A stretch of DNA of 64,000 nucleotides from Actinomycetospora corticicola (GTDB lineage Bacteria > Actinomycetota > Actinomycetes > Mycobacteriales > Pseudonocardiaceae): NCBI RefSeq assembly GCF_013409505.1, contig NZ_JACCBN010000001.1:6102489-6166488 (forward strand), in the 5' to 3' direction. Position 1 is the first letter of the stretch. The number at the start of each line of letters is the position of its first letter. This document shows, one piece after another, positions 1-8,903 of this stretch. A program made the translations under genes and the position numbers. The notes beneath the pieces are model-generated. The model was given only the letters and a program-made list of their open reading frames with translations, was not told the DNA's origin and searched no databases.

Positions 1-2
1 AC

Positions 3-3000
3 GAACGGTTCCTCGACCCGCGCGCCGACGGGTTCCGGAACCCCGAGCGGTGGGACGAGCTCGCCGAGACCGCCACTCTCGGGCACGCCGGTCGGCGGTA
101 TCCGAGCGAGGACGAGCTGTACGCCACCGCGCTCGAACGGGAGCCGGACGCCTCGGCTGAACGCCGCGCCGAGCTCCGGGTCGAGGCGGGCAAGGCGACC
201 CGGCACAACGTCGCCTTCCTCGACGTCACGTTCAGCGTTCAGAAGTCGGTCACCGTGCTGCATACAGCGTTCGAGGCCGAGGAAGTCGCGGCCCGCGCCG
301 CGGGCGACAACGAGGCCGCGGCGGCGTGGGGCGAGTACCGCCAGGCCGTCGAGGACGCCATCTGGGCTGGCAACAACGCCGCGCTGGGATACCTGTCCGA
401 GCGCGCTGGCTACGCCCGGGTCGGGCATCACGGTGGCGCGGCTGGCCGCTACGTCGACGCCCACGACTGGATCGTCACGTCGTTCTTCCAGCACGACTCG
501 CGCGACCACGACCCGCAGCTGCACATCCACAACCCGGTCCTCAACCGCGTCGAGGGCCCCGATGGCGTCTGGCGCACCCTCGACGGGCGCAGCATCTACC
601 GCTTCCGCCCGGCCGCGGCGGCGGTCGCCGAGCGCACCACCGAGGAACGGCTCGGCGCGACTCTCGGGGTGCGGCTGGCGATGCGCCCGGACGGCAAGGC
701 CCGCGAGGTCGTCGGGGTCGACGAGGCCGCCACCGACCTCTTCTCGTCCCGACGCCGGGCCGTGTCGGGCAAGGCCGCGGAGCTGATCGCCGAGTTCGAG
801 GCCCGGCAAGGTCGTGAGGCCAACGGCCTCGAGCGCGACCGGCTCTCGCGTCAGGCCACGATGGCCACCCGTCAGGCGAAGTCCCATGACGGCGAGACCC
901 GCACCGAGTTCCTCGACCGCGTCGACACCAAGCTGCGAGCCGAGGTCGAGCACGGCCTCCGTGGTGTCGCGCAGCAGGTTCTCGACACTCGCACCGACAC
1001 CCGTGTAGCCGACCCCTGGACCCCGGGCGCGGTGCTCGAGACGGCCTTGGCCGACGTCCAGTCCAAAAGGGCCGGCTGGACCCGCGCCGACCTCACCCGC
1101 GCCATCAACGACGCCCTGCCCGACACCCTCGGTCTCACCGACGGCACCGACGTCGCGGCGCTGCTCGACCAGCTCACCGAGGAGGGCCTCGCGCTGGCGA
1201 CCCCGCTCGACACCGCCCGCCCCGCTGCCGCGGACCTGCCCGACGAGTTCCGTCTCGCTGATGGCCGCTCGGCCTACGAGGCCTCCGGCGCTGCCCTGTT
1301 TGCGACCCCGACGCACGTCCACACCGAACGCGCCATGCTCAGCGCCGTCGCCCGCCACGACCTCCCACCCGCGGCCCCGCTGCACGCGATCGACACGTTC
1401 CTGACAGACCTGCGCGACACCGGCTTCGACCTCGGTGCGGACCAGGCCGCCGCGGTGCGCGGGGTCCTGACCTCCGGCGCCCGGGTCGAGACGCTCGTCG
1501 GGCCCGCCGGGACCGGCAAGAGCTTCGTCGTCGGCGCCATCGCCCGCGCCTGGTCACATCCCGAGCTCCGCGGTGCCGGAGCACGCCGCGTGTTCGGCGT
1601 CGCCACCAGCCAGATCGCGACCGACGTCCTCGCCGCCGAAGGCCTCAGTACCCGCAACGTCGCCCGCTGGCTAGCCACCCAGGACCGGCTCGCCGACTCG
1701 CCGGGCAACTCCCACGACGACGACCGCGGCTGGCGCCTGCACGCCGGTGACCTCGTGGTCGTCGACGAGTCCGCCATGACCGACACCGCCGCTCTGACCC
1801 GCATCCACGACCACGTCGAGCGCGCCGGCGGGAAGCTGCTGCTCGTCGGTGACCACCGCCAGCTCGCCGCCGTCGGCGCCGGCGGCGCGATGGAACTACT
1901 CGCGAACGCAGGCGCCCGCTACGAACTCGCCGACACCCGCCGCTTCACCGCCGCCTGGGAAGGCCCCGCCTCACTGCGGCTGCGCGACGGCGACGACACC
2001 GTCCTGCGCGACTACCACCGCGAAGGCCACATCCTCGACTGCGGCACCCTCGACGACGCCGAAGCCTCCGCCACCCGAGCCTGGCTCGCTGACACCCTCG
2101 CCGGCCGCCGCTCCGTCCTCGTCGTCGACACCAACGACCAAGCCGCGCGCCTCGCCGCCCGGCTACGCGCCGAACTCGTCAGACTCGGCCGCGTCGACGA
2201 GCACGGCGTCCCCCTCGGGCGGGACGGGACCATAGCCGGGGTCGGTGACCTCGTCGCGGCGCGCCGCAACGGCTGGGAACTGATCGGACATGCCGGCAAC
2301 GGCAAGGCCCCGATCAACCGCGAGGTCTACCGCGTCACCGCCGTCGGCGACGACGGCGCCCTAACCGTCGCCTCGACGCGAACCGAGGGCGCGCCCATCG
2401 TCTTGCCGGCCGAGTACGTCGACCGCGACCTCTCCCTGGCCTACGTCGGCACCGTGCACTCCGCCCAGAGCTTGACCGTCGACACCAGCCACCTCGTCGC
2501 CTCGCCGTCCTCCAGCCGCGCCGCGACCTACGTCGGGCTCACCCGCGGCCGCGAGCGCAACACCGCCCACACCGCCACCGTCTCCGCGCCGAACGACGCC
2601 GCGCGCGGTCTGACAGCGGACCATGCCGTGCATCGCGACCCCGTCGCGGTCCTCGCCGGCGTCGTCGCCCGCGAGGACCGCACCGACGACGAGTCCGCCC
2701 TCGCCATCGCCACCCGCTCCGCCGACGAAGCCGACAGTGCACGCACCGCGGGAGAGTTGTTCGCCGACGCCGCTGCACTCGCTGCCACCGAGCGGACCGG
2801 GCGCTGGCTCGACGACCTTGCCGCCGACGGCACCATCACCACCCACGACCGACAACGCCTCGCCGCCGAAGACGGGGCGGCATCGCTGAGTCGCGTGCTG
2901 CGTCGCGCGGAGCTCGCCGGAAACGACCCAGAGACAGTGCTGCGCGAAGCCGTGACCGACAGACCTCTCGACGGAGCCCGCAACCTCACCAACGTCATCC

Positions 3001-4184
3001 ACGCCCGCGTCCGCGACGCCCACGACTACGACCCCGCCGGCAGCACCTGGACCGACTGGGTCCCGACGACGGGCCGCGACGACTGGGACCGCTACCTCAC
3101 CGGCCTGGCCGAAGCCGCTGACGACCGCGCCGCCGAACTGGCCGAACAGCTCGCCGCCGAACCACCGTCGTGGCTGACGGAGGCCCTCGGGCCGGTGCCT
3201 GAGCAGCTCGCGGATCGCGAGTTCTGGCTGGAGAAGGCGGCCGCCGTCGCTGGGTGGCGCGAGCTCAATGACCACGAGGATCCAAATGACGCCCTGGGAC
3301 CGGCCCCCAGCCCGGGGCAAGTCGAGGCGTACGCCTCCTTCCGAGCCGCGTGGCGGGCCCTCGGCCGACCGGAGATCGACCGCGAGGAACTCGAGCTCTC
3401 CGACGGCCAACTCCGCGTTCGAGTCCGCGCCCACCAGCGCGAGGCCGCCTGGGCGCCGCGCTACGTCGGCAACGAACTCGCTGGCACCCGCCAGGCTGCT
3501 GATCGCGCTGAGCAGGACGCCCAGCTCCGTCGCGCTGAAGCCGAGACAAGAGCCGACGAGCAGGAGCGCGCCCAGGCGCTGCGCGAAGCCGAAGAGGCCC
3601 GCTCGCTCGCCGAGACCCTGCGGGCGCGAGCCGAGGAGCTCAGCGAGCTCGACGACGCCCGGTCGCAGTGGCTCGCGCACACCTCCGGCACGCGCGCTGC
3701 TGCGGATCGCGCCAAGGCCGAGCTGGCCGCCCGGCACGCCGACGACGTCGACCCCGAGCCTGCCGTGACCGCGGCCGAGTGGCTGGCCGCGCATCGCGAG
3801 TCGGTGGCCGAGGACGAGAAGGACAAGGTCGTCACTGACGAGGACGTCACCGACCGGCCAGACGAACTCGCGTCAGAAACGAGCGACGACAAGCCCGACG
3901 AATTGGCCGAGCCAGAGGGCTCAGAGCGTGACTTGCGCGAGGTCGCTGCGTACGAGCCGGGCCCGACGAACGAGGACGACGTGCGCGTCCCGACCGCTGA
4001 CGAAACCAGCGCCGCAATCGGGCGGGCGAACCGTGCGCTCGTCGAGATGAAGGCACGGGACGAGATCGACGCCGCGGAGGAGGCCGATCACCGCAGCGAG
4101 CAGCTCGCCGACTGGCAGGCGCGCGACGCCGACGTCGAGACGGAGGACGCGACCACGGAGGTGGACGAGCCGGTCGAGGTCTAG
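3..4184 (+). CDS. MobF-type conjugative relaxase/helicase, 5' end missing
   Basis: Large TrwC/TraI-like relaxase that would nick the transfer origin and unwind the transferred strand. The frame is open from the first bases of the window, so the true start and the catalytic tyrosines near the N terminus lie upstream. Visible are the FLDVTFSVQKSV block near 215-250 that is typical of TrwC relaxases, the metal-binding HIH triad (nt 522-530), a Walker A motif GPAGTGKS (about nt 1501-1524), a Walker B-like VVVDES (about nt 1759), and a helicase motif near nt 2450-2550 (TVHSAQS, YVGLTRG). The C-terminal third is a charged, coiled-coil-like tail rich in Glu, Ala and Arg. It converges on the next gene, sharing the bases CTAG between the two stop codons. 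Marks the region as an integrative conjugative or mobilisable element. Confidence 0.93.
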   Translation, partial: ERFLDPRADGFRNPERWDELAETATLGHAGRRYPSEDELYATALEREPDASAERRAELRVEAGKATRHNVAFLDVTFSVQKSVTVLHTAFEAEEVAARAAGDNEAAAAWGEYRQAVEDAIWAGNNAALGYLSERAGYARVGHHGGAAGRYVDAHDWIVTSFFQHDSRDHDPQLHIHNPVLNRVEGPDGVWRTLDGRSIYRFRPAAAAVAERTTEERLGATLGVRLAMRPDGKAREVVGVDEAATDLFSSRRRAVSGKAAELIAEFEARQGREANGLERDRLSRQATMATRQAKSHDGETRTEFLDRVDTKLRAEVEHGLRGVAQQVLDTRTDTRVADPWTPGAVLETALADVQSKRAGWTRADLTRAINDALPDTLGLTDGTDVAALLDQLTEEGLALATPLDTARPAAADLPDEFRLADGRSAYEASGAALFATPTHVHTERAMLSAVARHDLPPAAPLHAIDTFLTDLRDTGFDLGADQAAAVRGVLTSGARVETLVGPAGTGKSFVVGAIARAWSHPELRGAGARRVFGVATSQIATDVLAAEGLSTRNVARWLATQDRLADSPGNSHDDDRGWRLHAGDLVVVDESAMTDTAALTRIHDHVERAGGKLLLVGDHRQLAAVGAGGAMELLANAGARYELADTRRFTAAWEGPASLRLRDGDDTVLRDYHREGHILDCGTLDDAEASATRAWLADTLAGRRSVLVVDTNDQAARLAARLRAELVRLGRVDEHGVPLGRDGTIAGVGDLVAARRNGWELIGHAGNGKAPINREVYRVTAVGDDGALTVASTRTEGAPIVLPAEYVDRDLSLAYVGTVHSAQSLTVDTSHLVASPSSSRAATYVGLTRGRERNTAHTATVSAPNDAARGLTADHAVHRDPVAVLAGVVAREDRTDDESALAIATRSADEADSARTAGELFADAAALAATERTGRWLDDLAADGTITTHDRQRLAAEDGAASLSRVLRRAELAGNDPETVLREAVTDRPLDGARNLTNVIHARVRDAHDYDPAGSTWTDWVPTTGRDDWDRYLTGLAEAADDRAAELAEQLAAEPPSWLTEALGPVPEQLADREFWLEKAAAVAGWRELNDHEDPNDALGPAPSPGQVEAYASFRAAWRALGRPEIDREELELSDGQLRVRVRAHQREAAWAPRYVGNELAGTRQAADRAEQDAQLRRAEAETRADEQERAQALREAEEARSLAETLRARAEELSELDDARSQWLAHTSGTRAAADRAKAELAARHADDVDPEPAVTAAEWLAAHRESVAEDEKDKVVTDEDVTDRPDELASETSDDKPDELAEPEGSERDLREVAAYEPGPTNEDDVRVPTADETSAAIGRANRALVEMKARDEIDAAEEADHRSEQLADWQARDADVETEDATTEVDEPVEV

Positions 4185-4588
4185 CGAGCTGACTGCTCTG
4201 CCAGAACCTCGTACGGGGGCGGCCCTTCGCGCCGCCAGGCCCACCGCAGGGTGTCCCGCACGCCCTCGCACCAGCCCGGACGTGTCCGCGCCAGCCGCGG
4301 CCGTCGTTGCTCGAGGGTCAGCGCCTCGACGTACTCGGCCTCGATCAGCTCCTCGTACGGAACACCGCTCCGTCGGGAAGCAGGGGAGCGGAGGAGCCCA
4401 GCCGGCCCGCTCGACAACCTCACCGGTGCGGTCGCCAGCCAGCGACACGTCGTTGCGACCGCGCCCGCGTACCAGTCGTCGACACCGCGGTCGTCGTGCT
4501 CCGAGGCCGCCCGCCACACCGCGACGAACTCGTCGCGCTGCACGCGGACGTTTCCAGGCGGCAGCCCAGCAACGTCGGCTTCGGTCAC
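4181..4588 (-). CDS. Hypothetical protein convergent with the relaxase
   Basis: About 135 residues if started at the GTG at 4588, which has an AGCAGG a few bases upstream; another GTG lies at 4594. The reading frame continues further upstream, but that part overlaps the next small gene and looks non-coding. The protein is soluble, with many Trp and Arg residues, and begins TEADVAGLPPG. No domain recognised. Its stop codon overlaps the relaxase stop in a shared CTAG. The position suggests an accessory gene of the mobile element. Confidence 0.6.
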   Translation of the reverse strand: MTEADVAGLPPGNVRVQRDEFVAVWRAASEHDDRGVDDWYAGAVATTCRWLATAPVRLSSGPAGLLRSPASRRSGVPYEELIEAEYVEALTLEQRRPRLARTRPGWCEGVRDTLRWAWRREGPPPYEVLAEQSAR

Positions 4589-4638
4589 GTTCACCTGCTC
4601 AGAGTGACGCCATAACCGGGGAAAAGCGACTTCGCGGC

Positions 4639-4848
4639 CTACACAGCGCCTGCGAGGCTGATGACCGCGAGTACCCCGACGAGGAGGACCAGTACGATCG
4701 CCCACGGGAGCGGGTCACGTCCGTCGTCGAGTCGGAAGAGGTGGACGGCTCGCCAAGCAGCCGTCGCCACCACCACCAGCAGCAGGAGCCCGCGCGTGGG
4801 CCCGATCGCGTTGACTACGTCGACCCCGCCCCCCGTCACGGGAGGCAA
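4639..4848 (-). CDS. Small two-helix membrane protein
   Basis: A 69-residue protein with two hydrophobic stretches, at about residues 18-33 (LLLLVVVATAAW) and 48-68 (AIVLVLLVGVLAVISLAG), separated by a short charged loop with RLDDGRD. No family recognised. It lies about 50 bp upstream of the previous hypothetical gene on the same strand, so the two may be co-transcribed. Its length and hydrophobicity pattern support coding, but nothing in the sequence tells its role. Confidence 0.5.
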   Translation of the reverse strand: MPPVTGGGVDVVNAIGPTRGLLLLVVVATAAWRAVHLFRLDDGRDPLPWAIVLVLLVGVLAVISLAGAV

Positions 4849-5089
4849 CGCTACGAACTACTTGCCGACTTGTGTGGTCGATTGGTGAAATTGGCTCCCG
4901 CGGGGCCCTCCCTCCCGCGCGGAGCGAGCGAGCCCGTCCGCGCGAGCGGTGCTGTCGAGGGCTGGCTCGCTGGCGAGTGGCCATTGTGGTGTGGCTGGCC
5001 CACGCAGCGGGCGCTGAAGTGGACCGCATATGAGCCGCGCTTGTCGGGTTTCAGCGGGACCCCCGAAGCGCATATGTGACCGTTGGAAG

Positions 5090-6856
5090 TTAATCGGCTA
5101 ATTCGACCCACATCGTTCTGAGCTGGGTCCTCTGACTGGCGGCGATCTGACGAAACTGGTTACTTAGCGAGACTGTTTCCATGCGAGCAACTACTGATTG
5201 GAAGTCGTCGACGGAATCTCTGGTAACCTTAGTCGCCGTTCCGTACGCCAAGACATAGGTTCGGTTCTTGCTAAATACGTCCAAGAAGTCTTTCTCGGAC
5301 ATCTGGGTTCTACCTCGCTTGACAAGTCGAGCGTGGTGTCTCTTCAATCGATCAGGAGAGTCCGACCTCAGGTCGTTCTCGATCAGCGTGGCGGAATTGA
5401 TTACCTGCGACCGCACGTCGCGCATCTTCACGTCAAACCCGTGCTTGAGGTGGATAATAAAAACGCCCTCGTTTGTCCATGCCAGGGTGTCGAAGAGCTC
5501 GACATTGTCAGTAAGCACGCGATCGCCATTGATGCCTGCAATCAAGCTCGCGGCAAGTTCGTTGTACTCTTTCTCGGCAAATTCTTCTTGCCATTGCGGG
5601 AGGCCGAGAGTTGAAGCGTCGAGATCGGTCTCTTCTAGAACGGTGGCAAGGTCCTCGGTCACCAGCCTTACGTAATCTCCGTCAACGCGATACCAGCGTC
5701 CCGCGAGGAGAAAGTAGGTCTGACCCTCGTGCTGCATCTCGCCATGAAGATGCTCGAACAATGTTCCATTTGTTCCCACATCCGCACCAAGCTCAGGACA
5801 GCGAGATGCAATGGAAACGTCTCCGAGGAGAGGTTCTCCGCCTGCAAAGCCATCGAGGACTTCAACGACCTCACCGAGGCTCGGTCGATGGTCGCTCTCA
5901 AGGAGTGTCTCGGACCCTTTCGTCACAATGTACGTATCTGCATTGGCGTAAAGGGTTGCTTCTACATGCGTCAACGCAAAATTCGCCAGGTTCCTCTCGG
6001 TGAACAGCTTTGAGGAGAGCTCCTTCTTCAGAGTCTCTATGAGGCCCTTGCTTTTCCGAGGGTTGAGCAGTGCGATGGAATCGAGAACCCTCCACTCGTC
6101 ATCTTCTGGAAGCTCGGCCTCGCTAGTCGCGAGCGTCCAGCGCATCAGCTTGATCAATTTTTCGAGACTCTCGACCCGCGGAGTAAATTTGATCGAGCTC
6201 GCCACTTCAACCCGCATCGATTTCTTGTGTCCATAGATCGAGACGAACTCCGACTCAGCAAGAGTGTCAGTGCGAACTTGTCCGCTGAGCGCCGTCCACA
6301 CGTTCTCCAGGGACTCAGTGTGAGTGATGCGCCTCGGGTCGCGAAAATTTACGTCAGTCGCAAGTGCGGCGCCCGTGAGTGGACTCGAACGCGCTCTCTT
6401 CACCTCTGGCTGCGCCACTCGCCGCGCCACTGCAATCGGAAAAGAGACATCGATAAAGCGTTCGAAGACGTGGGAAGCTTGGCCCCCCGTGTGCGCGAAT
6501 AGTTCGTCCTCTATCGCGACGAAACCGATGAATTGCTGATTTTGGCTCCGAGCCTCCCTTATCTCTACACCTGCTGGTTGGTAAAACTTCGACCACGGGC
6601 TTGCATAGCTCCTAGATGTAACATTGCGGTAGACCAGCAGATGGCAACCCTCGAACTCCCCGGAGTCCTCAAGAGCAAATGTGAGCGCCTTCTTGTTGCG
6701 ATTATAGGCGTCAACGATCTTCTCGGGGAGGGCTGATACCGCAATATCGTCGCTTTGTAGGAATGCTCTGATCTCCACAACGTCGAGCCGAAAAATGGGC
6801 GGGGCGTTGAGCCCTGCCTGCGCTGCCGCCACTGATCCCCCCCACCGTGCACTCAT
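5090..6856 (-). CDS. DUF6119 (TIGR04141) family sporadically distributed protein
   Basis: A protein of about 588 residues, started at the ATG at 6856 (MSARWGG) with AAGG upstream. The recognisable C-terminal half has the family's GRWYRVDGDYV block, then KEYNELAA, then an EVCDL-like position (NVELFDTL) followed by FIIHLKHG and a SQVINSATL segment where most members have SSxLSHL. Members occur sporadically in bacteria and are often reported near restriction or phage-defence genes; I know of no established biochemical role. GC content is roughly half by eye, against more than 70 percent around it, and codon use is clearly foreign. Several A/T-rich codons (AAA, ATT, TTA-type) occur. This is probable recent cargo of the mobile element. 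Confidence 0.82.
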   Translation of the reverse strand: MSARWGGSVAAAQAGLNAPPIFRLDVVEIRAFLQSDDIAVSALPEKIVDAYNRNKKALTFALEDSGEFEGCHLLVYRNVTSRSYASPWSKFYQPAGVEIREARSQNQQFIGFVAIEDELFAHTGGQASHVFERFIDVSFPIAVARRVAQPEVKRARSSPLTGAALATDVNFRDPRRITHTESLENVWTALSGQVRTDTLAESEFVSIYGHKKSMRVEVASSIKFTPRVESLEKLIKLMRWTLATSEAELPEDDEWRVLDSIALLNPRKSKGLIETLKKELSSKLFTERNLANFALTHVEATLYANADTYIVTKGSETLLESDHRPSLGEVVEVLDGFAGGEPLLGDVSIASRCPELGADVGTNGTLFEHLHGEMQHEGQTYFLLAGRWYRVDGDYVRLVTEDLATVLEETDLDASTLGLPQWQEEFAEKEYNELAASLIAGINGDRVLTDNVELFDTLAWTNEGVFIIHLKHGFDVKMRDVRSQVINSATLIENDLRSDSPDRLKRHHARLVKRGRTQMSEKDFLDVFSKNRTYVLAYGTATKVTRDSVDDFQSVVARMETVSLSNQFRQIAASQRTQLRTMWVELAD

Positions 6857-6966
6857 CGCTTGCCTTGGGTGTCGAGATCTTGGGAGCAACTGTTACCAGG
6901 ATGAAGCCAGCTTCAGCTACGAACGTGGACGACCAGCGGCCGCTGGAAGGCACTGACCAGCATCGA

Positions 6967-7222
6967 GCTCGTGCCGCGTCGAGCCCGGCGTAGAAGCGCT
7001 GCAGGGGAACGGCGCCGGTCTGCGCGGCGGCTGAGCCGACGACGCTGCGGCTCAGGTCGGGCAGCTCGCTCCACTGCGGAGCTTCGTAGCCGAGCCAGGT
7101 CACCGCCGCCGTCGTCCCGGGGGTGGTGTCGGGGTCGTACTGGGCGCTGAGGAACTCGGACTGATCGCGCAGGTTGGCCATGTCGGCGTCGTAGCCCTTG
7201 AGGCTGCCCTGGACGGTGGCTA
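6967..7222 (-). pseudogene. Remnant of an alpha/beta hydrolase (DUF1023/Abhydrolase_8)
   Basis: On the minus strand, translation gives ATVQGSLKGYDADMANL, then AAVTWLGYEAPQW, then LQRFYAGLDAAR. These match in order the central strand-helix segments of DUF1023 alpha/beta hydrolases (WLGY-x-xP and the helix ending in GLDAxR). The following segment should carry the nucleophile elbow GHSYGS but is absent; the frame runs into unrelated sequence near 6967. The other end stops exactly where the roughly 150-bp repeated element begins (7223). Only about 85 codons survive, with no start of its own. Confidence 0.6.
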
Positions 7223-7372
7223 GCCGCTCTCCCCGTCAGGGCGCCGTCGTCGTCGCTGCGCGACCGGACTTCGTCCGGCCCTTGACCGCGGGCCTCGGCG
7301 GCCCCCAAGCACTCGAGGCGCGTTGGAGGCCAGGAGGCGCCTCCACTCAGCACCCGCGCCCACCAGCCCGGC
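7223..7372. repeat. Structured 150-bp element, degenerate copy 1
   Basis: About 85 percent identical by eye to 10332-10483, in the same orientation. The folding core is at 7235-7286. Read on the minus strand it keeps the arm CGGAC-GAA-GTCCG unchanged and the arm GTCGC-GCA-GCGAC (triloop GCA here, GAA in copy 2). The short third arm is mismatched, and the closing stem has lost one base. A separate hairpin TGGAGGC/GCCTCCA lies at about 7323-7346. It abuts the hydrolase remnant on one side and lies 128 bp before the AlbA_2 gene on the other. Confidence 0.75.
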
Positions 7373-7500
7373 CTCCGACCGTGGGGTCCGTCTACTTCCG
7401 GGAAGGACCTCTCTAGGAGGTGCAGCCTCCGGAAGTCGACTGCAGACGGGAGCCTGCGTGGCGGCCCGGTCAGGCTCGGTTGCAGCGGCAGGATGAGCAG

Positions 7501-8811
7501 ATGGACACGGGTGGGCCGCCGCTGGGGGAGCGGGCACGTCGGGCGCTGCTGGACCACGTGCTCGAGGTCGGGGACGCGGCCGAGCGGTCGTATCTCGAGG
7601 TCAAGACAGAGGTTGACCTGAGCAAGCCGGCTGGGGTCGCCAAGGTGGCGAAGTTCTTGCTCGGCGCCGCTAATCGGGACCCGGCGGATGCGAGCCGCTA
7701 CTTCGGGGGGTATGCGGTCATGGTGCTCGGAGCCGGGAAGGGAGTCCGGCACGGTCTGCCGGCAGGGGTCGAGCCCCACGAGCTCGAGGATCGACTCCGT
7801 CCGTACCTGGGGACCAATTTCCCGACCTTCGACCTCGAACGGCTCCCCGCCGACGAGCCGACCCGTGAGGTGCTGTTCGTGCTGGCTGCCCCTCCGTCCC
7901 GAGGCCAGCCTCCCTACCCCTGCCGCAAGAACTTCCAGGGCGAGAAGGGGCAGGAGAACCTGGCCGACGGCGCGATCTACGTTCGGGGCCACAGCAACAC
8001 CCGACCCGCCCACTCCGGTGAGATCGACGCACTGGTCGAGCGGGCCCGCGGTGAGCACGACCGGCGCGAGATCGATATCGCCGTCGACGCCCTCGGCCCC
8101 GTACAGCGCATCCTTAATGCCGACGAGCTGATGAGCGCCTTCTTTGACCAGACCGAACAGAAGTTCCGCGACGCGCTCGCAGGCCCAGAACCCGACCCGA
8201 TCGCTTTCCCAGCAGCCACGCTGTCCGGCGCTCCCCGTCGGTTGTCCGTGGAGGAGCGCGAGGAGCACCTGGCGCGCTGGGTCGACGCCCGGCCCGCCCT
8301 TCTCGCGCAGGGCCGCGACCACCTGCTCGGCGTGCTCCTGCAGGGCATGCGCCTATCAGTGACCAGCAACGGTCGCTACATCGACCACCCCCGCCTGACG
8401 GTCGTGTTCCACGATTGCACCTTCGTCGAGCACCTCGAACACGGCGATCTCGACCCGCAGACCCTGATCGAACCGGTGATGGGGCGCCACCACGATTTCT
8501 ACGACGCGGTGTCACCGCCGATGCCGATGCTCGCGAACTACCCGGTCCGCTGGGAAACCGACGGTCGAGGCGTGCGCGTGACCCTGACCCCCGACTCGCT
8601 GTACCCCGACGACCCGTGGATTACCGAAGGCGACGACTACTGCATCCTCGTCGACTCCGACCGCTCCACTGTGCGGGTCAGCTGGATGATGAGCGAGCGC
8701 GGGAACGACGAGGTCTACCGAGGCGAGTTCGATGTCCCAACTGCTGATCCCGAGGACCTCTTCGCTCTCTTCCGTGCTTTCCGCGACCAGGACCTGCGGG
8801 ACACCACCTGA
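7501..8811 (+). CDS. AlbA_2/Schlafen-type ATP-binding domain protein
   Basis: A 436-residue protein from the ATG at 7501, chosen because GGCAGGA lies 9 bases upstream; the frame is open to 7420 but that part borders the repeat. The N-terminal half fits the divergent AAA_4/AlbA_2 (Schlafen-like) fold: YLEVKTEVDL (about 35-45), VAKVAKFLLGAANRD (about 51-65), then FGGYAVMVLGAGKG (about 72-85), and IYVRGHSNTRPA (about 158-170), which matches the family's end motif. The C-terminal half has no recognised domain. Relatives include transcription regulators and nucleases, some in phage defence or mobile elements. It is followed by a 22-bp perfect palindrome. Confidence 0.8.
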   Translation: MDTGGPPLGERARRALLDHVLEVGDAAERSYLEVKTEVDLSKPAGVAKVAKFLLGAANRDPADASRYFGGYAVMVLGAGKGVRHGLPAGVEPHELEDRLRPYLGTNFPTFDLERLPADEPTREVLFVLAAPPSRGQPPYPCRKNFQGEKGQENLADGAIYVRGHSNTRPAHSGEIDALVERARGEHDRREIDIAVDALGPVQRILNADELMSAFFDQTEQKFRDALAGPEPDPIAFPAATLSGAPRRLSVEEREEHLARWVDARPALLAQGRDHLLGVLLQGMRLSVTSNGRYIDHPRLTVVFHDCTFVEHLEHGDLDPQTLIEPVMGRHHDFYDAVSPPMPMLANYPVRWETDGRGVRVTLTPDSLYPDDPWITEGDDYCILVDSDRSTVRVSWMMSERGNDEVYRGEFDVPTADPEDLFALFRAFRDQDLRDTT

Positions 8812-8829
8812 CCATGGCCCTTCGGCCAC

Positions 8830-8851
8830 GACGGCGCCCCGGGGCGCCGTC
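8830..8851. terminator. Perfect 22-bp palindrome between convergent genes
   Basis: GACGGCGCCCC is followed directly by its reverse complement, with no loop bases. It sits 18 bases after the AlbA_2 gene stop and about 50 bases before the stop of the opposing gene, so a bidirectional terminator is the simplest reading. There is no T tract on either side. A protein-binding site is an alternative. Confidence 0.5.
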
Positions 8852-8903
8852 AGCTCCGGAAAGGGGAGGACTGGTCACACTCAAATCGAGGACCTCCTCG
8901 CGC

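Noticed and set aside
4849..5089. Two CGCATATG direct repeats and weak hairpins in the gap before the DUF6119 gene
   Set aside because: Too short and common to call as operators; no other support.
7220..7537. Minus-strand frame over the structured repeat, and its equivalent over copy 2
   Set aside because: Similarity between the two translations is explained by the repeated DNA; the changes keep base pairing rather than amino acids.
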